Positions 46,660-58,148 of a stretch of DNA of 64,000 nucleotides are shown one piece after another. Every line of letters begins with the position of its first letter. Position 1 is the stretch's first letter. The translations under genes were made by a program, and so were the position numbers. Source of the stretch: Scilla litardierei (taxonomy: Eukaryota > Streptophyta > Magnoliopsida > Asparagales > Asparagaceae). The stretch spans positions 66,377,486 through 66,441,485 of the forward strand of contig CM061134.1 of NCBI GenBank assembly GCA_030789695.1, in the 5' to 3' direction. The notes below the pieces were generated by a model. It was given only the letters and a program-made list of their open reading frames with translations, did not search any database and had not been told where the DNA came from.

Positions 46660-48649
46660 GGCTTTAGCTCGACGCAGTAGGAGAGAACGAGAACGAGAAC
46701 AAGAACAACGTAACATGTCTCACGCTCTGCCTTCTGACGGTGTACTTGATATACCTCACATAACACCAGCCATGACAACTTCTCCGGTTGAACAAGAACA
46801 TGCTGTCTCATCCTCGCGTAACGATATGATTTCCGGGCAAGTTCCTGGACCATCTGTCAGGTCATTATCAACCCGACTGTACATAAAACCTTTTCACCAA
46901 GCCATGTATTTTTGTAGTGTTTATTTTTGTGTTTAAATTTGGATAGGGCTTTAGCTCAACGCAAAAGGAGAGAACGGGAACAGGAACAACGAAACATATC
47001 TCACGCTCTGCCTTCTGACGGTGTCCTTGATATACCTCACATAACACCAGCCGTGACAATTTCTCCAGTTGAACAAGAAGATGCTGTCTCGGCCTCGCGT
47101 AACGATATGATTTCTGAACAAGTTCCTGGACCATCTGTCAGGTCATTATCAACCCGACTGTATATAAAACCTTTTCATCAAGCCATGTATTTTAGTTGTG
47201 TTTATTTTTCTGTTTAAATTTGTATAGGGCTTTAGCTCAACGAAAAAGGAGAGAACGAGAACAGGAACAATGAAACATATCTCACGCTCTGCCTTCTGAC
47301 GGTGTCCTTGATATACCTCACATAACACCAGCTGCTCTGCCTTCTGACGGTGTCCTTGATATACCTCACATAACACCAGCCGTGACAACTTCTCCGGTTG
47401 AACAAGAAGATGCTGTCTCGGCCTCGCGTAACGATATGATTTCTGTACAAGTTCCTGGACCATCTGTCAGGTCATTATCAACCCGACTGTACATAAAACC
47501 TTTTCACCAAGCCATGTATTGTAGTTGTGTTTATTTTTCTGTTTAAATTTGTATAGGGCTTTAGCTCAACGAAAAAGGAGAGAACGAGAACAGGAACAAC
47601 GAAACATATCTCACGCTCTGCCTTCTGACGGTGTCCTTGATATACCTCACATAACACCAGCCGTGACAACTTCTCCGGTTGAACAAGAAGATGCTGTCTC
47701 GGCCTCGCGTAACGTTATGATTTCTGGACAAGTTCCTGGACCATCTGTCAGGTCATTATCAACCCGACTGTACATAAAACCTTTTCACCAAGCCATGTAT
47801 TGTAGTTGTGTTTATTTTTCTGTTTAAATTTGTATAGGGCTTTGAGAACGAGAACAGGAACAACGAAACATATCTCACGCTCTGCCTTCTGACGGTGTCC
47901 TTGATATACCTCACATAACACCAGCCGTGACAACTTCTCCGGTTGAACAAGAAGATGCTCTCTCGGCCTCGCGTAACGTTATGATTTCTGGACAAGTTCC
48001 TGGACCATCTGTCAGGTCATTATCAACCCGACTGTACATAAAACCTTTTCACCAAGCCATGTATTGTAGTTGTGTTTATTTTTCTGTTTAAATTTGTATA
48101 GGGCTTTAGCTCAACGCAAAAGGAGAGAACGAGAACAGGAACAACGAAACATATCTCATGCTTTGCCTTCTGACGGTGTCCTTGATATACCTAACATAAC
48201 ACCAGCCGTGACAACTTCTCCGGTTGAACAAGAAGATGCTGTCTCGGCCTCGCGCAACGATATGATTTCCGGGCAAGTTCCTGGACCATCTGTCAGGTCA
48301 TTATCAACCCGACTGTACATAAAACCTTTTCACCAAGCCATGTATTTTAGTTGTGTTTATTTTTCTGTTTAAATTTGGATAGGGCTTTAGCTCAACGCAA
48401 AAGGAGAGAACGAGAACAAATACAAGCAAGCCCATCTCGATATATGACTCCTACCAGTGTACTCGACATGCCTCAAAGCACATATGCAGTACCAACTTCT
48501 CCCGTTGAACATGTAGATGAGGTCTCAGCCTCGCACAACGCTACGATATGTGCTGAAGATGAACCATATGCCAGGTTATTATTCATAAGAGCTCCTCTGC
48601 TTTAATGTAACTTAATTTTATTTAATTATTATGGTTTTATTTTGGCTAG
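46660..48649 (+). repeat. Tandem exon-intron modules at transposase N-terminus
   Basis: Seven exons, with the start of an eighth, occupy 46660-46860, 46947-47141, 47228-47470, 47557-47751, 47838-48015, 48102-48296 and 48383-48574, and the next begins at 48650. Six introns are exactly 86 nt (donor CAG/GTCATTATC, acceptor GATAG or TATAG) and the last is 75 nt. The typical exon is 195 bp and begins and ends in the same codon phase, so copies add 65 residues without a frameshift. Each module reads RALAQRKRREREQEQRN, then LPSDGVLDIPHITPAV, then TSPVEQEDAVSASRN. Exon 3 has a TGA (CAA-TGA-AAC) and an in-frame 48-bp internal duplication; exon 5 has a 17-bp deletion that breaks the frame. Exons 2-6 are nearly identical; 7 and 8 are more diverged. 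Confidence 0.9.
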
Positions 48650-49819
48650 GTGTTTAGCTCAATGTCACAGGAGAGAACGAGAAAAAGCTCAACGAAACAT
48701 ATCTCGATATATGACTCCTATCTGTATACCTCAAATAACACCTGGATTAACAACTTCTCCAGTTGAACAAGAAGACGCTGGCTCATCCTCGATCTTTCGA
48801 TGTCGGGCAACTCAGCATGGCTCTGGTCCACCAACTCTGGTTGATTTTGGTCGGCACCATCTTGGATTAATGAACATTCCATGCCCTCATTGTTCAGCCT
48901 TACACTGGTTGGATGAACAGTTGTCGAAGTCAACTTTGAGAACACATCTTTTTGGAACATGTTGTTTGCAAGGAAAAGTAAAATTGCCGAAACTTAATGA
49001 AACCCCTCCATCACTTAGAGAATTATATGATGGTGACAGTGAGGCATCAAAATCATTTCGAATGTATACTCGGGAGTATAATGCAGCTAATGCATTTACC
49101 AGCCTTGGTGTGACAATGGATCAAAGATTGATTGCTGGCAGGGGCCCGAACATATTTATAATTCATGGAGAATTACGCCATCGAACAGGATCACTTCTGC
49201 CCCAACCGGATCAAACAGCAAGTTATTGTCAACTTTACATATATGATCCGGATTCTGCTATGGAGTTCCGAAGTAATAGAAATCCACATTTGAGCAAGGA
49301 TGTTTTACAAATTATTCAAAATTGTTTATCGGGCATAAATCCATTCATCAAACTATATTGTCAGGCGTATTCTGTTTTATCTCAAGCAGATTCATGTGGT
49401 CATGATCTTCCTGTATATCTGCATTACAATTCAAACAAGGATCGTCGCCGTTATAACCTCCCAACCGTAGATGAGATTGCGGTTATTTTACCTGGCGATG
49501 GCTATCGACCTTCCGGGATGCGAGATATAGTTTTACATCTTCGAGGAAATCATCAATTAATGCAAATCAATGAGACTCATCCTGCAAACTTACCATTACA
49601 CTACGTCTTATTATTTCCTGATGGTCAGCTTGGATGGGAACCTGAGTTGAAGCAGTGGGATCCAGTTCAAAACATAGCATCAAGTAGACGCCTGACTATG
49701 TGTGAGTTTTATAGCTACTGTCTGTTTGAAAGACAGAACGAGTATTCTTCAATTTTGAGAGCGGGAAAGTTATTCCAGGAGTTCATAGTTGATGCTTGGG
49801 CAGCAATTGAGCAACATCT
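48650..49819 (+). CDS. RepHel N-terminal region with zinc finger
   Basis: This exon starts with the last copy of the repeated module (CLAQCHRREREKAQRN...) and continues into the conserved N-terminal body of plant Helitron transposases. CPHCSALHW at about 48882-48908, followed by FGTCCLQGKVKLPKL, gives the CxxC...CC zinc-binding pattern. Further on are YTREYNAANAFTSLGV and the HGELRHRTGSLLP block, then DSAMEFRSNRN and LPGDGYRPSGMRDI, all in the order expected. The frame closes at TGA 49821-49823 just after FIVDAWAAIEQHL. The family continues without a break here, so this is a one-base loss. The reading frame resumes at 49820 in another phase. Confidence 0.9.
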
Positions 49820-51579
49820 TTGACATTCATCAAACTTAATCAACGAAAACTCCGCTCAGAGCTCTATCAGGGTCTTGCAGATATCGATGCATATGCCAGA
49901 TGCGACCAAATTAGACAGCGCATGATACTTCCTTCCTCTTTCACTGGCAGTGCACGTCACATGTTTGAAATATTTCAAGACTCGATGGCTATCACACGTT
50001 ATAACCAGCACCGGGATATTTTTCTTACCATGACCGCAAATCCAAAGTGGCCAGAAATTACTTCGGCTCCACTGCCCAATCAAAAGGCTACCGACCGTCC
50101 AGATTTAGTCGCACATGTATTTGAGTTAAAAAGAAAGGATTTGATGAAGGAGATTGATGGCAATAATGTATTTGGAAAGAAAGTAGCACATGTATTTACA
50201 ATTGAATTTCAGAAACGGTGTCTTCCACATATGCATGCTCTTTTCTTTCTTCGTGGACCCGATAAGATTCATACATGTGATCAAGTGGATAGAATTGTAT
50301 GTGCTGAATTTCCTGATCCTGCTCAAGATCCTGCATTATTCGATACTGTGTCAAAATGTATGGTACATGGACCATGTGGTGCTCGGAATCCAAATGCCTC
50401 ATGCATGGAAAATGGTAAGTGTACTAAGAAATACCCTCGAAATTATGCAGATGCAACAACCTTGGATCGTGATGGATATCATATTTACCGTCGTCGTAGT
50501 AATGGGCATCTATATACTGTAAGGGGGCATCAGGTTGATAACCGCGATGTTGTGTCGCACAACAGGTATCTCTCAAGGCGCTTTAACTGCCACATTAATG
50601 TCGAAGTTTGTGCCGGGGTAAGATGTGTGAAGTACATTCATAAGTATATTTATAAAGGTCATGATCGGACCACAATGGTATTGGGCGCAGTAAATGAGAT
50701 CCAACAATACCTTGATGCAAGATATATTGGACCACCTGAGGCTGCCTGGCGAATATTCGAGCATCCTTTGCATCAAGAGATTCCGTCAGTTCAAAGATTG
50801 ATACTTCATTTACCAGGGCAACACCGTGTTATTTTTGATCCAGATGAAGATGTAGATGCAATAAGGTCTAGGGCTGAAAATGATAAGACAACTTTGACTG
50901 AATTTTTTACATGTTGTGCTTTACATGAGTCTGCGCATGATCTCACATATCAAGAATTTCCCCAAAAGTTTGTGTGGCATTCGTCAACAAAGGTCTGGAC
51001 TCCAAGACAATCTGGATATGCCATTGGCAGAATGTATTTTGCCTCCCCTAATTCTGGTGAGAGATTTTATCTACGGTTGCTACTAACAGTTGTTAAAGGG
51101 CCAACATCGTGGGAAAATTTACGCACATTCAATTCGATCGAGTACCCTACATTCAAAGCAACATGTATTGCAAGAGGTCTTCTTGAAGATGATTCCGAGT
51201 GGAGACAATGTCTTGCCGAGGCTTCAATTATGAAAACAGGATATCAATTACGAAGACTGTTTTGTATTATTCTTATCGAATGTGTGCCGATCGACCCCCT
51301 TGCATTATGGAATGAATTTTCAATGAACATTTGCGATGATCTTCCACATAAATTGCAAACTTTATTTGCAATTTCTACCCCAACTCAAGGCCAACTTGAA
51401 GATTATGGATTATTCCTAATCAATGAATTGCTTGAGGAGTACGGTAAGTGTCTATCCGAATTTCCACCAATGCCACTTTCTGCTGGAGATTGGAATGAAA
51501 TTGTTGGCAATAGATTGTTGCATGAACATCAGGAACTTATAAATAAAGCGAAACAATTGGATGCACAAAAAGACATTGA
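49820..51579 (+). CDS. RepHel Rep (HUH-Y2) nuclease region
   Basis: It follows the frameshift and starts TFIKLNQRKLRSELYQGL. It carries the rolling-circle initiator motifs. FLTMTANPKWPEI comes first. The metal-binding two-His motif is KRCLPHMHALFFL with H-M-H at 50228-50236 (residues about 137-139 of this segment). KYIHKYIYKGHD at 50630-50665 provides the paired catalytic tyrosines (Tyr at about 272 and 276). GPCGARNPNASCM and NGKCTKKYPRNY supply further conserved cysteines. In Helitrons this domain nicks DNA between A and T and joins the ends. The frame runs on as far as TGA at 51659-51661, but the true continuation leaves this frame near 51575. Confidence 0.92.
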
Positions 51580-52188
51580 TTGCCTAATGATGCACAACGC
51601 AATGCTTATTCAGCAATTACTTCATCAGTATTTGAAAATAAAGGTACTACATTCTTCTTGAGCGGTGGTGCTGGAACTGGAAAGACTTTTTTGTACAATG
51701 CAATAGCAACAATGTTGCGTAGTCTTGGAAATATAGTTATCACCGTCGCGTCTTCCGGTATTGCATCATTGCTACTTAGCAGAGGTCGGACTGCACATTC
51801 CACATTTCGTATCCCGTTAGATGTGCATGATACTTCAATTTGTAATTTTAGCAAGCAATCCATGCAAGCTCAATTATTCAGAAAAGCAAAACTTATAATA
51901 TGGGATGAAGTACCTATGCAACATCGGCACTGTGTTGAGGCAGTGGATCGATCGTTACAAGATATGTGTGATAACCCCAGAGCATTTGGTGGTATTACTG
52001 TTGTTCTTGGTGGGGATTTCCGACAAATCTTGCCCGTCATACCAAAGGGGGTTCGAGAAGAAATTGTTGGTGCCTCATTGAGATGATCTTTATTATGGTG
52101 CTCTGTACAAGTTTTGATCTTGGATCAAAATATGCGGTTAAATAACTCATCGGTTGAGAATGCAAATTTTGCAAAATTTATTTTGGAG
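51580..52188 (+). CDS. RepHel helicase, N-terminal exon (Pif1 type)
   Basis: Opens in a new frame with [13 protein letters not shown], the helicase start that follows Rep directly in the family. It has Walker A GGAGTGKT at 51664-51687, Walker B LIIWDE at 51892-51909, and the Pif1-family [14 protein letters not shown] at 52084-52086 interrupts SLR...SLLWCSVQ in an otherwise continuous frame. The segment then reads LDQNMRLNN...FAKFILE and ends at a GT donor (52189). The motor would unwind donor DNA 5'-3'. One frameshift before it and one stop within it make it non-functional as read. Confidence 0.9.
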
Positions 52189-52273
52189 GTATTTTATTTC
52201 ATGCCTAATTTAATTTTACTTACTATTTTTATCTTAGCCATTCCTTCACTAAAATTATATCTATATGTATTAG
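52189..52273 (+). other. Intron in helicase region
   Basis: 85 nt from GTATTTTATTTC to TGTATTAG. Removing it joins AKFILE to [12 protein letters not shown] in frame, which matches helicase continuity in the family. Confidence 0.8.
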
Positions 52274-53038
52274 GTTGGGACAAATCCTACAGAAGTGGTA
52301 GAACTTCCTTCTAACATATTCAGGTGCAAGGATTTAAACGAGTTAATACTTCGAATTTATCCGCAGCTTGTTATTGAGGGTGCCGTGACTTCGGCATACC
52401 TTACTGAACGAATAATTCTTTCTGCACGGAATGATGATGTTACTTTTATAAATGCTGCTGCATTAAACATTTTTCCGGGACAGAAGATTACGTATCAAGC
52501 TGCAGACAGTTTTTCTGAAAATGATGAAACCGATCCAACCATTATTAATAGATATCCAACTGAGTACATAAACTCTTTGGATCCTCCTGGGTTGCCACAA
52601 TTTACACTTGAGCTTAAGGTTGGTTGTCCTATTATTTTATTACGAAATATTGCACCAAAAGACGGGCTCTGCAATGGCACTCGATTGATGGTTGTCAGAT
52701 GTGCATCACGTGTCATTGAAGCTCAAATTTTAAATGGGGATAAAGCCGGTTGTTTTGTGTTTATTCCAAGAATTTCTTTGTCACCATCGGCTACAGAATT
52801 ACCTTTTCATATGACAAGAAGGCAGTTTCCTGTCCGTGTGACATATGCTATGACGATTAATAAAGCCCAAGGACAATCTGTAAAATTCGTTGGAGTTGAT
52901 TTACGGACCCCAGTTTTCAGTCATGGACATCTTTATGTTGCACTTTCAAGGTGCACATCTTTTGATCGTGTATGTGTCCTTCTTCAGCCCAACATAAATA
53001 ACACAGTAAACATCGTTTACCCAGAAGTTCTGCTATGA
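52274..53038 (+). CDS. RepHel helicase, C-terminal exon
   Basis: The frame reads [16 protein letters not shown] and runs through [16 protein letters not shown], a helicase block with [19 protein letters not shown] and [17 protein letters not shown], then [12 protein letters not shown] (motif V) and [11 protein letters not shown] (motif VI). It ends at TGA 53036-53038 after NIVYPEVLL. All motor motifs of this half are present and uninterrupted. An open frame starting at 52295 covers 247 codons, but the exon begins at the AG acceptor 52272-52273. Confidence 0.92.
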   Translation, partial: VGTNPTEVVELPSNIFRCKDLNELILRIYPQLVIEGAVTSAYLTERIILSARNDDVTFINAAALNIFPGQKITYQAADSFSENDETDPTIINRYPTEYINSLDPPGLPQFTLELKVGCPIILLRNIAPKDGLCNGTRLMVVRCASRVIEAQILNGDKAGCFVFIPRISLSPSATELPFHMTRRQFPVRVTYAMTINKAQGQSVKFVGVDLRTPVFSHGHLYVALSRCTSFDRVCVLLQPNINNTVNIVYPEVLL

Positions 53039-53162
53039 TTTCCAATGTATGATAAAAATTGTATGTAAGTTTTTTAACTCTCTTTCTTTACATTGTTTTA
53101 TTTATATTATTTGTTTAAATGATCTTTTAAAAAATTATTATCGATTGTTGTCTAACATGCAG

Positions 53163-53962
53163 GTATAGCATTATCATACGTTACCAAGCTTTAAAATGTG
53201 GACCCACATTACCATATATGGCAGGGTAAGAAATTTTTTTCCTTTACTACATTTCATTGCATGACTTAATTGTTTTCGGTATGTATTGTTTGATAAAATA
53301 TGGTTTGTATTTTTATATATATAGATGATGATGCAGATTTGGCAAAAACTGTAAGTTTCTTATCATAATTCTACATTATATTTTTAATATACTTTGTTTG
53401 CATTAACATTTTTCTTCTCACAGGTTCTGTTACTTCAAAATAATCACATAAATGTCAGGCTACGGGGTTATATCGGATTTTGTTTTGATAAGGTATGCAT
53501 ACCGTTACAAACATTCCCATTTTGAAATTAAAAATTAGTGACTGTTTATTATTATTATTATTTCCAGCAAATTGCTAAAAGAACTTTACAAGCAATGGCG
53601 ACGAGTCACATTGAAGACAAAGCAATCTTCTTTTCTGAGGTAATATAAAAATCTTAGATTTTGTTTTTCAAAATATCCTCTTCATTGACCATCCAAATAC
53701 CTTTTTAGTTATAGAAGTGGAAGATGGTTCTTGCCGAGCTTGCTTGGTTCCAGAAAGCACGACATCCACCACTCCAACGAAAAAAGGTAAATAAATGTAT
53801 AAATTTAAAATTTTCCATATTTTCAAATATTTATTAATTTTTCTAGGAATTTTATGTTCTTAATTTATCTAGGTTATTGCTCATCCCATTAACTCTCCAC
53901 TTTGGATTGAGCTTGACACATCATCTTTTTATAATGTGATGATTAAAAGGTTTTCTGCTTAA
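53163..53962 (+). pseudogene. Captured multi-exon gene fragment, unrecognised
   Basis: Five exon-like segments with splice sites: 53163-53225, 53325-53350, 53424-53492 (69 bp), 53568-53639 (72), 53715-53786 (72) and 53873-53962 to TAA (counting the last as the terminal exon). Segments three to six are all phase 0 and join as VLLLQNNHINVRLRGYIG, QIAKRTLQAMATSHIED, KWKMVLAELAWFQKARHPP and VIAHPINSPLWIELDTSS. The first two would give a start MA-DDDADLAKT if the donor were one G shorter (GCAGGGTAAG), so the frame is broken there. No other stop is present. I cannot name the protein. It sits just after the transposase, in the same orientation, as captured host exons do in other Helitrons. Confidence 0.55.
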
Positions 53963-55150
53963 ACACGATGAAGGTAATAAAAGTGAGTTGTACAAAGTAA
54001 TTAGATATTTCTTCGTTTCTAATTTTTCTATTCTAAGCTATGATTTTATTTTTAATTTTCAGGACACACGGCCCTAGCTTCAGATGTAAATTTTGTTGGA
54101 TTTAAATGCCGGTGTGAGAGATGGTGTCTTTGAAATTGGACTGCATGGTTGTTCAATCCAAAATGTATTTTTGTGTATATTTGTTCATAGTTAAGGGTTT
54201 TTTCTTTTGGCATATAGTTTAGGTTGTGTGATATTATTATAAGTCGATGTAAAAATATGTTGCCTTAAGTACTATTTTGGTTGAAACTATGATTTGGGGA
54301 AAACTCCCTTCAAAAAATCACTGAGTACGACTATATCCTTTGTAGAAGAAGGAAAATTTTTATTAATATCCATGCAAAAAGTTTGTGTGGTCTTTTGGAT
54401 TTTTATTTCCTTCTTTGTGTCATTTGGGAAGTGATGCCGATCTAATTTTTGTGGATTTTAGTATCCGTATTTTTTTTGGTTATGTTGCTTCATTTGCAGG
54501 TTCACAAGGAGACTTTGTGAATTTTATTTCAGTTGTTGGGTTTTCACATGCGAGGTCCCAACAACTTTGTGAATTTTATTACATAACATATCTGCATTTG
54601 GGGTAGAGATCTTGCTTTTTGAGTTGCAACCAAGGAATGCCCACAAGACAAGTTCAGTAGGAAAAGCATCTCATATCTGCATCACTACACCCGTAAAATT
54701 GACATTCCATGGATTGTTAGATACCGCCTGGCCTTTCTATTTTTTGGAGCTACAACTGGTATGCATTCCTTCTTTATTTGAAAATGAGTTAAATGTCTGT
54801 TATGTAATATTATGGCTACATTTTATATAATAGGACACAAAGTTACCTATCACCTTTATAAGAATTGGCCACCATCATGGTTTTGCATTAAGGGGAGGTT
54901 ATTAAGTCATCTTCATATCCTGACAACTTTAGTATATGTTTACATCTATCCATGCTAATAATTCATTTGATTTAGTTCACTCTTGCAAACAAAATGTAGG
55001 GTTTTTTGCATATATTCTGTTCCTTCTTTAATTCTTAGTTTACTCATGCTTTGGTTTTCGGTTGCTTTTTCTTTATGAAGGTTGATGACATGCTCTTTTG
55101 CTTTATAGAGACATGTACAGATTAAAACAGAGAACATCTTCTTCTTTTAC
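53963..55150. other. Helitron D region after captured exons
   Basis: AT-rich, with possible UTR exons (TTTCAG/GACACACGG at about 54060). A weak exon-like stretch at 54605-54755 encodes ELQPRNAHKTSSVGKASH and LLDTAWPFYFLELQL before a GTATGC donor. The phrase ACTTTGTGAATTTTATT occurs twice (54512 and 54564). I assign no gene. Confidence 0.4.
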
Positions 55151-57430
55151 GGGTCAATGCCTTGAAGATGCCATTGCGCATACATTTTGAATTACATTAT
55201 TTGGTGCTAGGACTTTAGAAGTAGATCATTGATATGAAAATATTCTAATAAATGGATTGTTTTTATAAGTGAACATGAGATTGAGCTGGTGATTAATATA
55301 AAATATATAAACAGAGAGTTCATTATGCATAATTCTGTGTTAAATATATTTGTTGGAGATTGTTCATTATGCATGATAACATCAGTATTAAATATATTCA
55401 TTATTATGCATGATGCATAATAAACAGAGTGTTAAACATATTTGAGTGTTATGTTGTTCATTATGCATTATGCTGAGTGTTAAACATATCATCATTCTGA
55501 AAGATGATATTTACCACAATGCATGCTGATGTGTTAATTTATTATGCATAATAGCTTCAATAACATATTTGAAACTCACAAAGACTAATACTGAACTTCA
55601 ACAGGATATATTTAACACATCAACATAATACATCATGTACTATTCATTATGCATAATTCTGTTAAATACAAGATGCTCTCATAAAAAATGCATTATGTTC
55701 TCATTTTTTTTGAACTTTGGTGTTTATTCTCTTTAAATAAATATTTTTGAACTTTGGTGTTTAATTAAAGCACGTTGCTTAAGTACTGTAGGTTTTCCAT
55801 GATTGTGATGTTGGACCATCCATCTTTGTTATATGTTTTTATTAGCATGAAAGTTCTCATAGGCTCAGTATTTGTCAAATGTAAAATTTATTTGCTAAAT
55901 AGCATCCCTATGTTTTGACAGATTTAATGGATTATATGTCCTAGAGTTTAAATTTATTTGCTAAATAGCATCCCTATGTAATTTTTGTGTAATCAAATTT
56001 GTCCTAGAGTTAAATTTGTGATCAATTTTGGATATTAGCTCTTCTATAGAAAGCTTGGTTTATTAAATTATCTCTTTGTTGAAGATGAATTTCATTAAAT
56101 CGTATAAGATTGTTGGCTCAAGTGTTTAACCATAAGATTGTTGAATTCCATATCATACATCTATTGTTTCTTATCAGACATGATCTATACGATTGTTTAA
56201 TTGTATTTTACCATGTTTCTGGGTATCTTTCTTCAGATTACCCTCTTGGTTAATTAGTATTGCTTATGAATAAGTGTAGAAAGGCTTTTGTAATAAGGTT
56301 GATCAAGTGGTGAGGCTCAATGCTTAGTAAGTTAGAAAGAGTTATGCAAGGGAAAATCTAATGGTGACCTTGGGATTCTTAACATTTAACATGTAACTCC
56401 ATGTATCCATGTATCCATGTATCCATGTATCTTGGTTCTGGGAATTATTGTTGTGCCCATGTATCCATGTATGCTTCTCTTCTTCTCAGTCCCATCTCAA
56501 CCCAATCTCTTCTTCTTAGTTCTGGAAGGGAATGCAACTCCATGTATGAAAGGTATATTTTCTGGCATGGTCATTCAGTCTTCTTTTCTTTTACATTAAG
56601 CAGAAGTGTGATAAAAGTGTGAACTAGGTTGTTGGAGTTTGTAGCAGTTGTAGCACTAGAGCTTTCAAACATGCAATGTCTAAAGACCCCCTTTTGAATG
56701 CATCAAGTTCTGGGCATGTTGGAATTTATTGAGGGAGCAATGTATCATAGCTGGATTGATAAGCTTTCCTCAAGAGATTGACAAGCATACCGTGTATTGT
56801 ATCATAGTTGGAGCAATGTATCATAGTCAGTTTGAGCAATATATCAAATTCAGAGCCCACAGTTCAACCATTCCTCCAAAGATTGACAAGCTTGACAAGC
56901 ATCAAGTTTTGGAATGTATCATAGTTATGCAGGCAATGTATCATATTTCTGGGAATGTATCAAATGCATCAAGTTCTGGTAATGTATCAAATTTTGGAGC
57001 ACACGTTCTTATCAAAACTGGATGTTATATGTATGTTAAAACTTTATAGCCCACAGATCAACCATTCCTAAGATTGAAATCCATGTATGTTATATGTTAT
57101 ATATGTATGTCAACTACAATGTATCAAAATTGTAGGTTATATGTATTGCTAGAACAACCATAGTCAGAACTATAGTTCGACTCTATGGTTCCCAGCTTCT
57201 GAAAGACGAAAATACAACAAATTGAATATTGGACGTTCCTATTTCGAATGTATCAAATTGGACATTGCCAGAACTGTTAATCATTGTTGTTCTGAAATGT
57301 ATATTATTCATGGAATTAAAGATCCAAACTGTTGTTCTGAAATTGGTCAATATTCATGGTTTGTTTCATGTTTTCTATGTTTTTGTTTTGTGTTCTGTTG
57401 GGTATCAACTTGCAGAGTTGTGTGTTCTTA
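55151..57430. repeat. Second word-shuffled region in Helitron D
   Basis: Zones again re-use short words: CATTATGCATAAT and GTGTTAAA(T/C)ATATTTG at 55.2-55.7 kb, AAATTTATTTGCTAAATAGCATCCCTATG at 55.88/55.95 kb (word overlap), ATGTATCCATGTATCC at 56.40-56.47 kb, and AATGTATCA(T/A)A with GACAAGC at 56.73-57.3 kb. No gene. Confidence 0.65.
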
Positions 57431-57819
57431 ATTAAACATGTACCCAAACACAAGGTGTGCCATTACAAATGTTATAATTGTAGTAAGGTTTGAATGTGGT
57501 TTGCAAAATTATATACAACAAGATCTAGGTTTCATTTTTGTATGATTTATGATTTCATTACAAAATCTGCAGAGTGTAACCAAATTATATAACTATAAAA
57601 TTTATAGTTTGGTTACACACTCTGCAAAAATTTTGTATGATTTATGGTTATATAATTTGTATGCCCCTCTCTCTATATGATTTATAATTATAAAATTTGT
57701 TCGTAGCTCCGCAGATTACAAGGTTTGAATGTGGTTTTAATGTGGTTTGCAAAATGAACACCCTGCATGGTTATATAACGCAAGGTTAGAATGTGGTACG
57801 CAATCAGTCAAATTTACGT

Positions 57820-58060
57820 TATATTATTTGTTTTTTAGGTTATATGAGCTTCACTATTTCTGTCTCACACGAGTCATGTTCATTTTCACTAGGCTTCAAC
57901 ATTTTTGCCTCAATCGAGAGTCATGTTCAAATTCACTAGAAGGCTTGGCACAAATTTGTGAAAGATATTTAAACACTGAACCATGTAGTGTGGGACTGCC
58001 TCTTTTTGAATTGCTCGAAGATTCTAGTGGGCCTGGAGAGTTACAAATAACAATTATTGT
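57820..58060 (+). other. Exon-like segment before Helitron D 3' end
   Basis: A frame reads LQHFCLNRESCSNS, LEGLAQICERYLN and VGLPLFELLEDSSGPGEL, protein-like in composition, following TTTTTTAG and lying 60 bp before the 3' hairpin. It is possibly another captured exon; the source is unrecognised. Confidence 0.35.
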
Positions 58061-58111
58061 GCTTTACTTTTGGTGTGAACTAAGATTTTGTGGCGGAATA
58101 TCTTAAATGAT

Positions 58112-58141
58112 CTGTGCCCTATGGGCATGGGTTATGACTAT
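58112..58141 (+). terminator. Helitron D 3' hairpin, degenerate end
   Basis: CTGTGCCC-TAT-GGGCATGG (with G-T/C-A mismatches) and GTTATGACTAT, where the family has CTAG. If this is D's end, it is mutated at the last base. Confidence 0.6.
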
Positions 58142-58148
58142 ATTTATA

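Larger units (their letters stand above)
46660..53038 (+). pseudogene. Helitron RepHel transposase gene, broken
   Basis: The whole transposase locus: tandem N-terminal exon modules (46660-48649), a zinc-finger N-terminal part (48650-49819), the HUH Rep nuclease (49820-51579), the Pif1-type helicase (51580-52188), an 85-nt intron (52189-52273) and the helicase C-terminal part (52274-53038). Key catalytic motifs are all readable. The frame is nevertheless broken by a one-base shift near 49818, a shift near 51575 and an in-frame TGA at 52084-52086, and exon modules 3 and 5 carry a stop and a 17-bp deletion. The first exon with an ATG was not identified upstream of 46660. It would have acted in the nucleus, nicking and copying Helitron DNA. 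Confidence 0.9.
36738..58140 (+). mobile_element. Helitron D, autonomous type, decayed, ~21.4 kb
   Basis: The 5' end is TC at 36738, nearly identical to the inner start of Helitron C. The 3' end is taken as the hairpin CTGTGCCC-TAT-GGGCATGG (58112-58130) followed by TTATGACTA, where the last base of CTAG is changed or missing. Between them lie the Rep-helicase gene (46.6-53.0 kb), downstream exon-like segments and long word-shuffled DNA. The end pairing rests on order and orientation; nested elements could also explain the span. Confidence 0.5.

Noticed and set aside
50190..50522. 110-codon plus-strand frame within the Rep region
   Set aside because: Another phase of the Rep coding sequence, whose catalytic motifs are in the 49820 frame.
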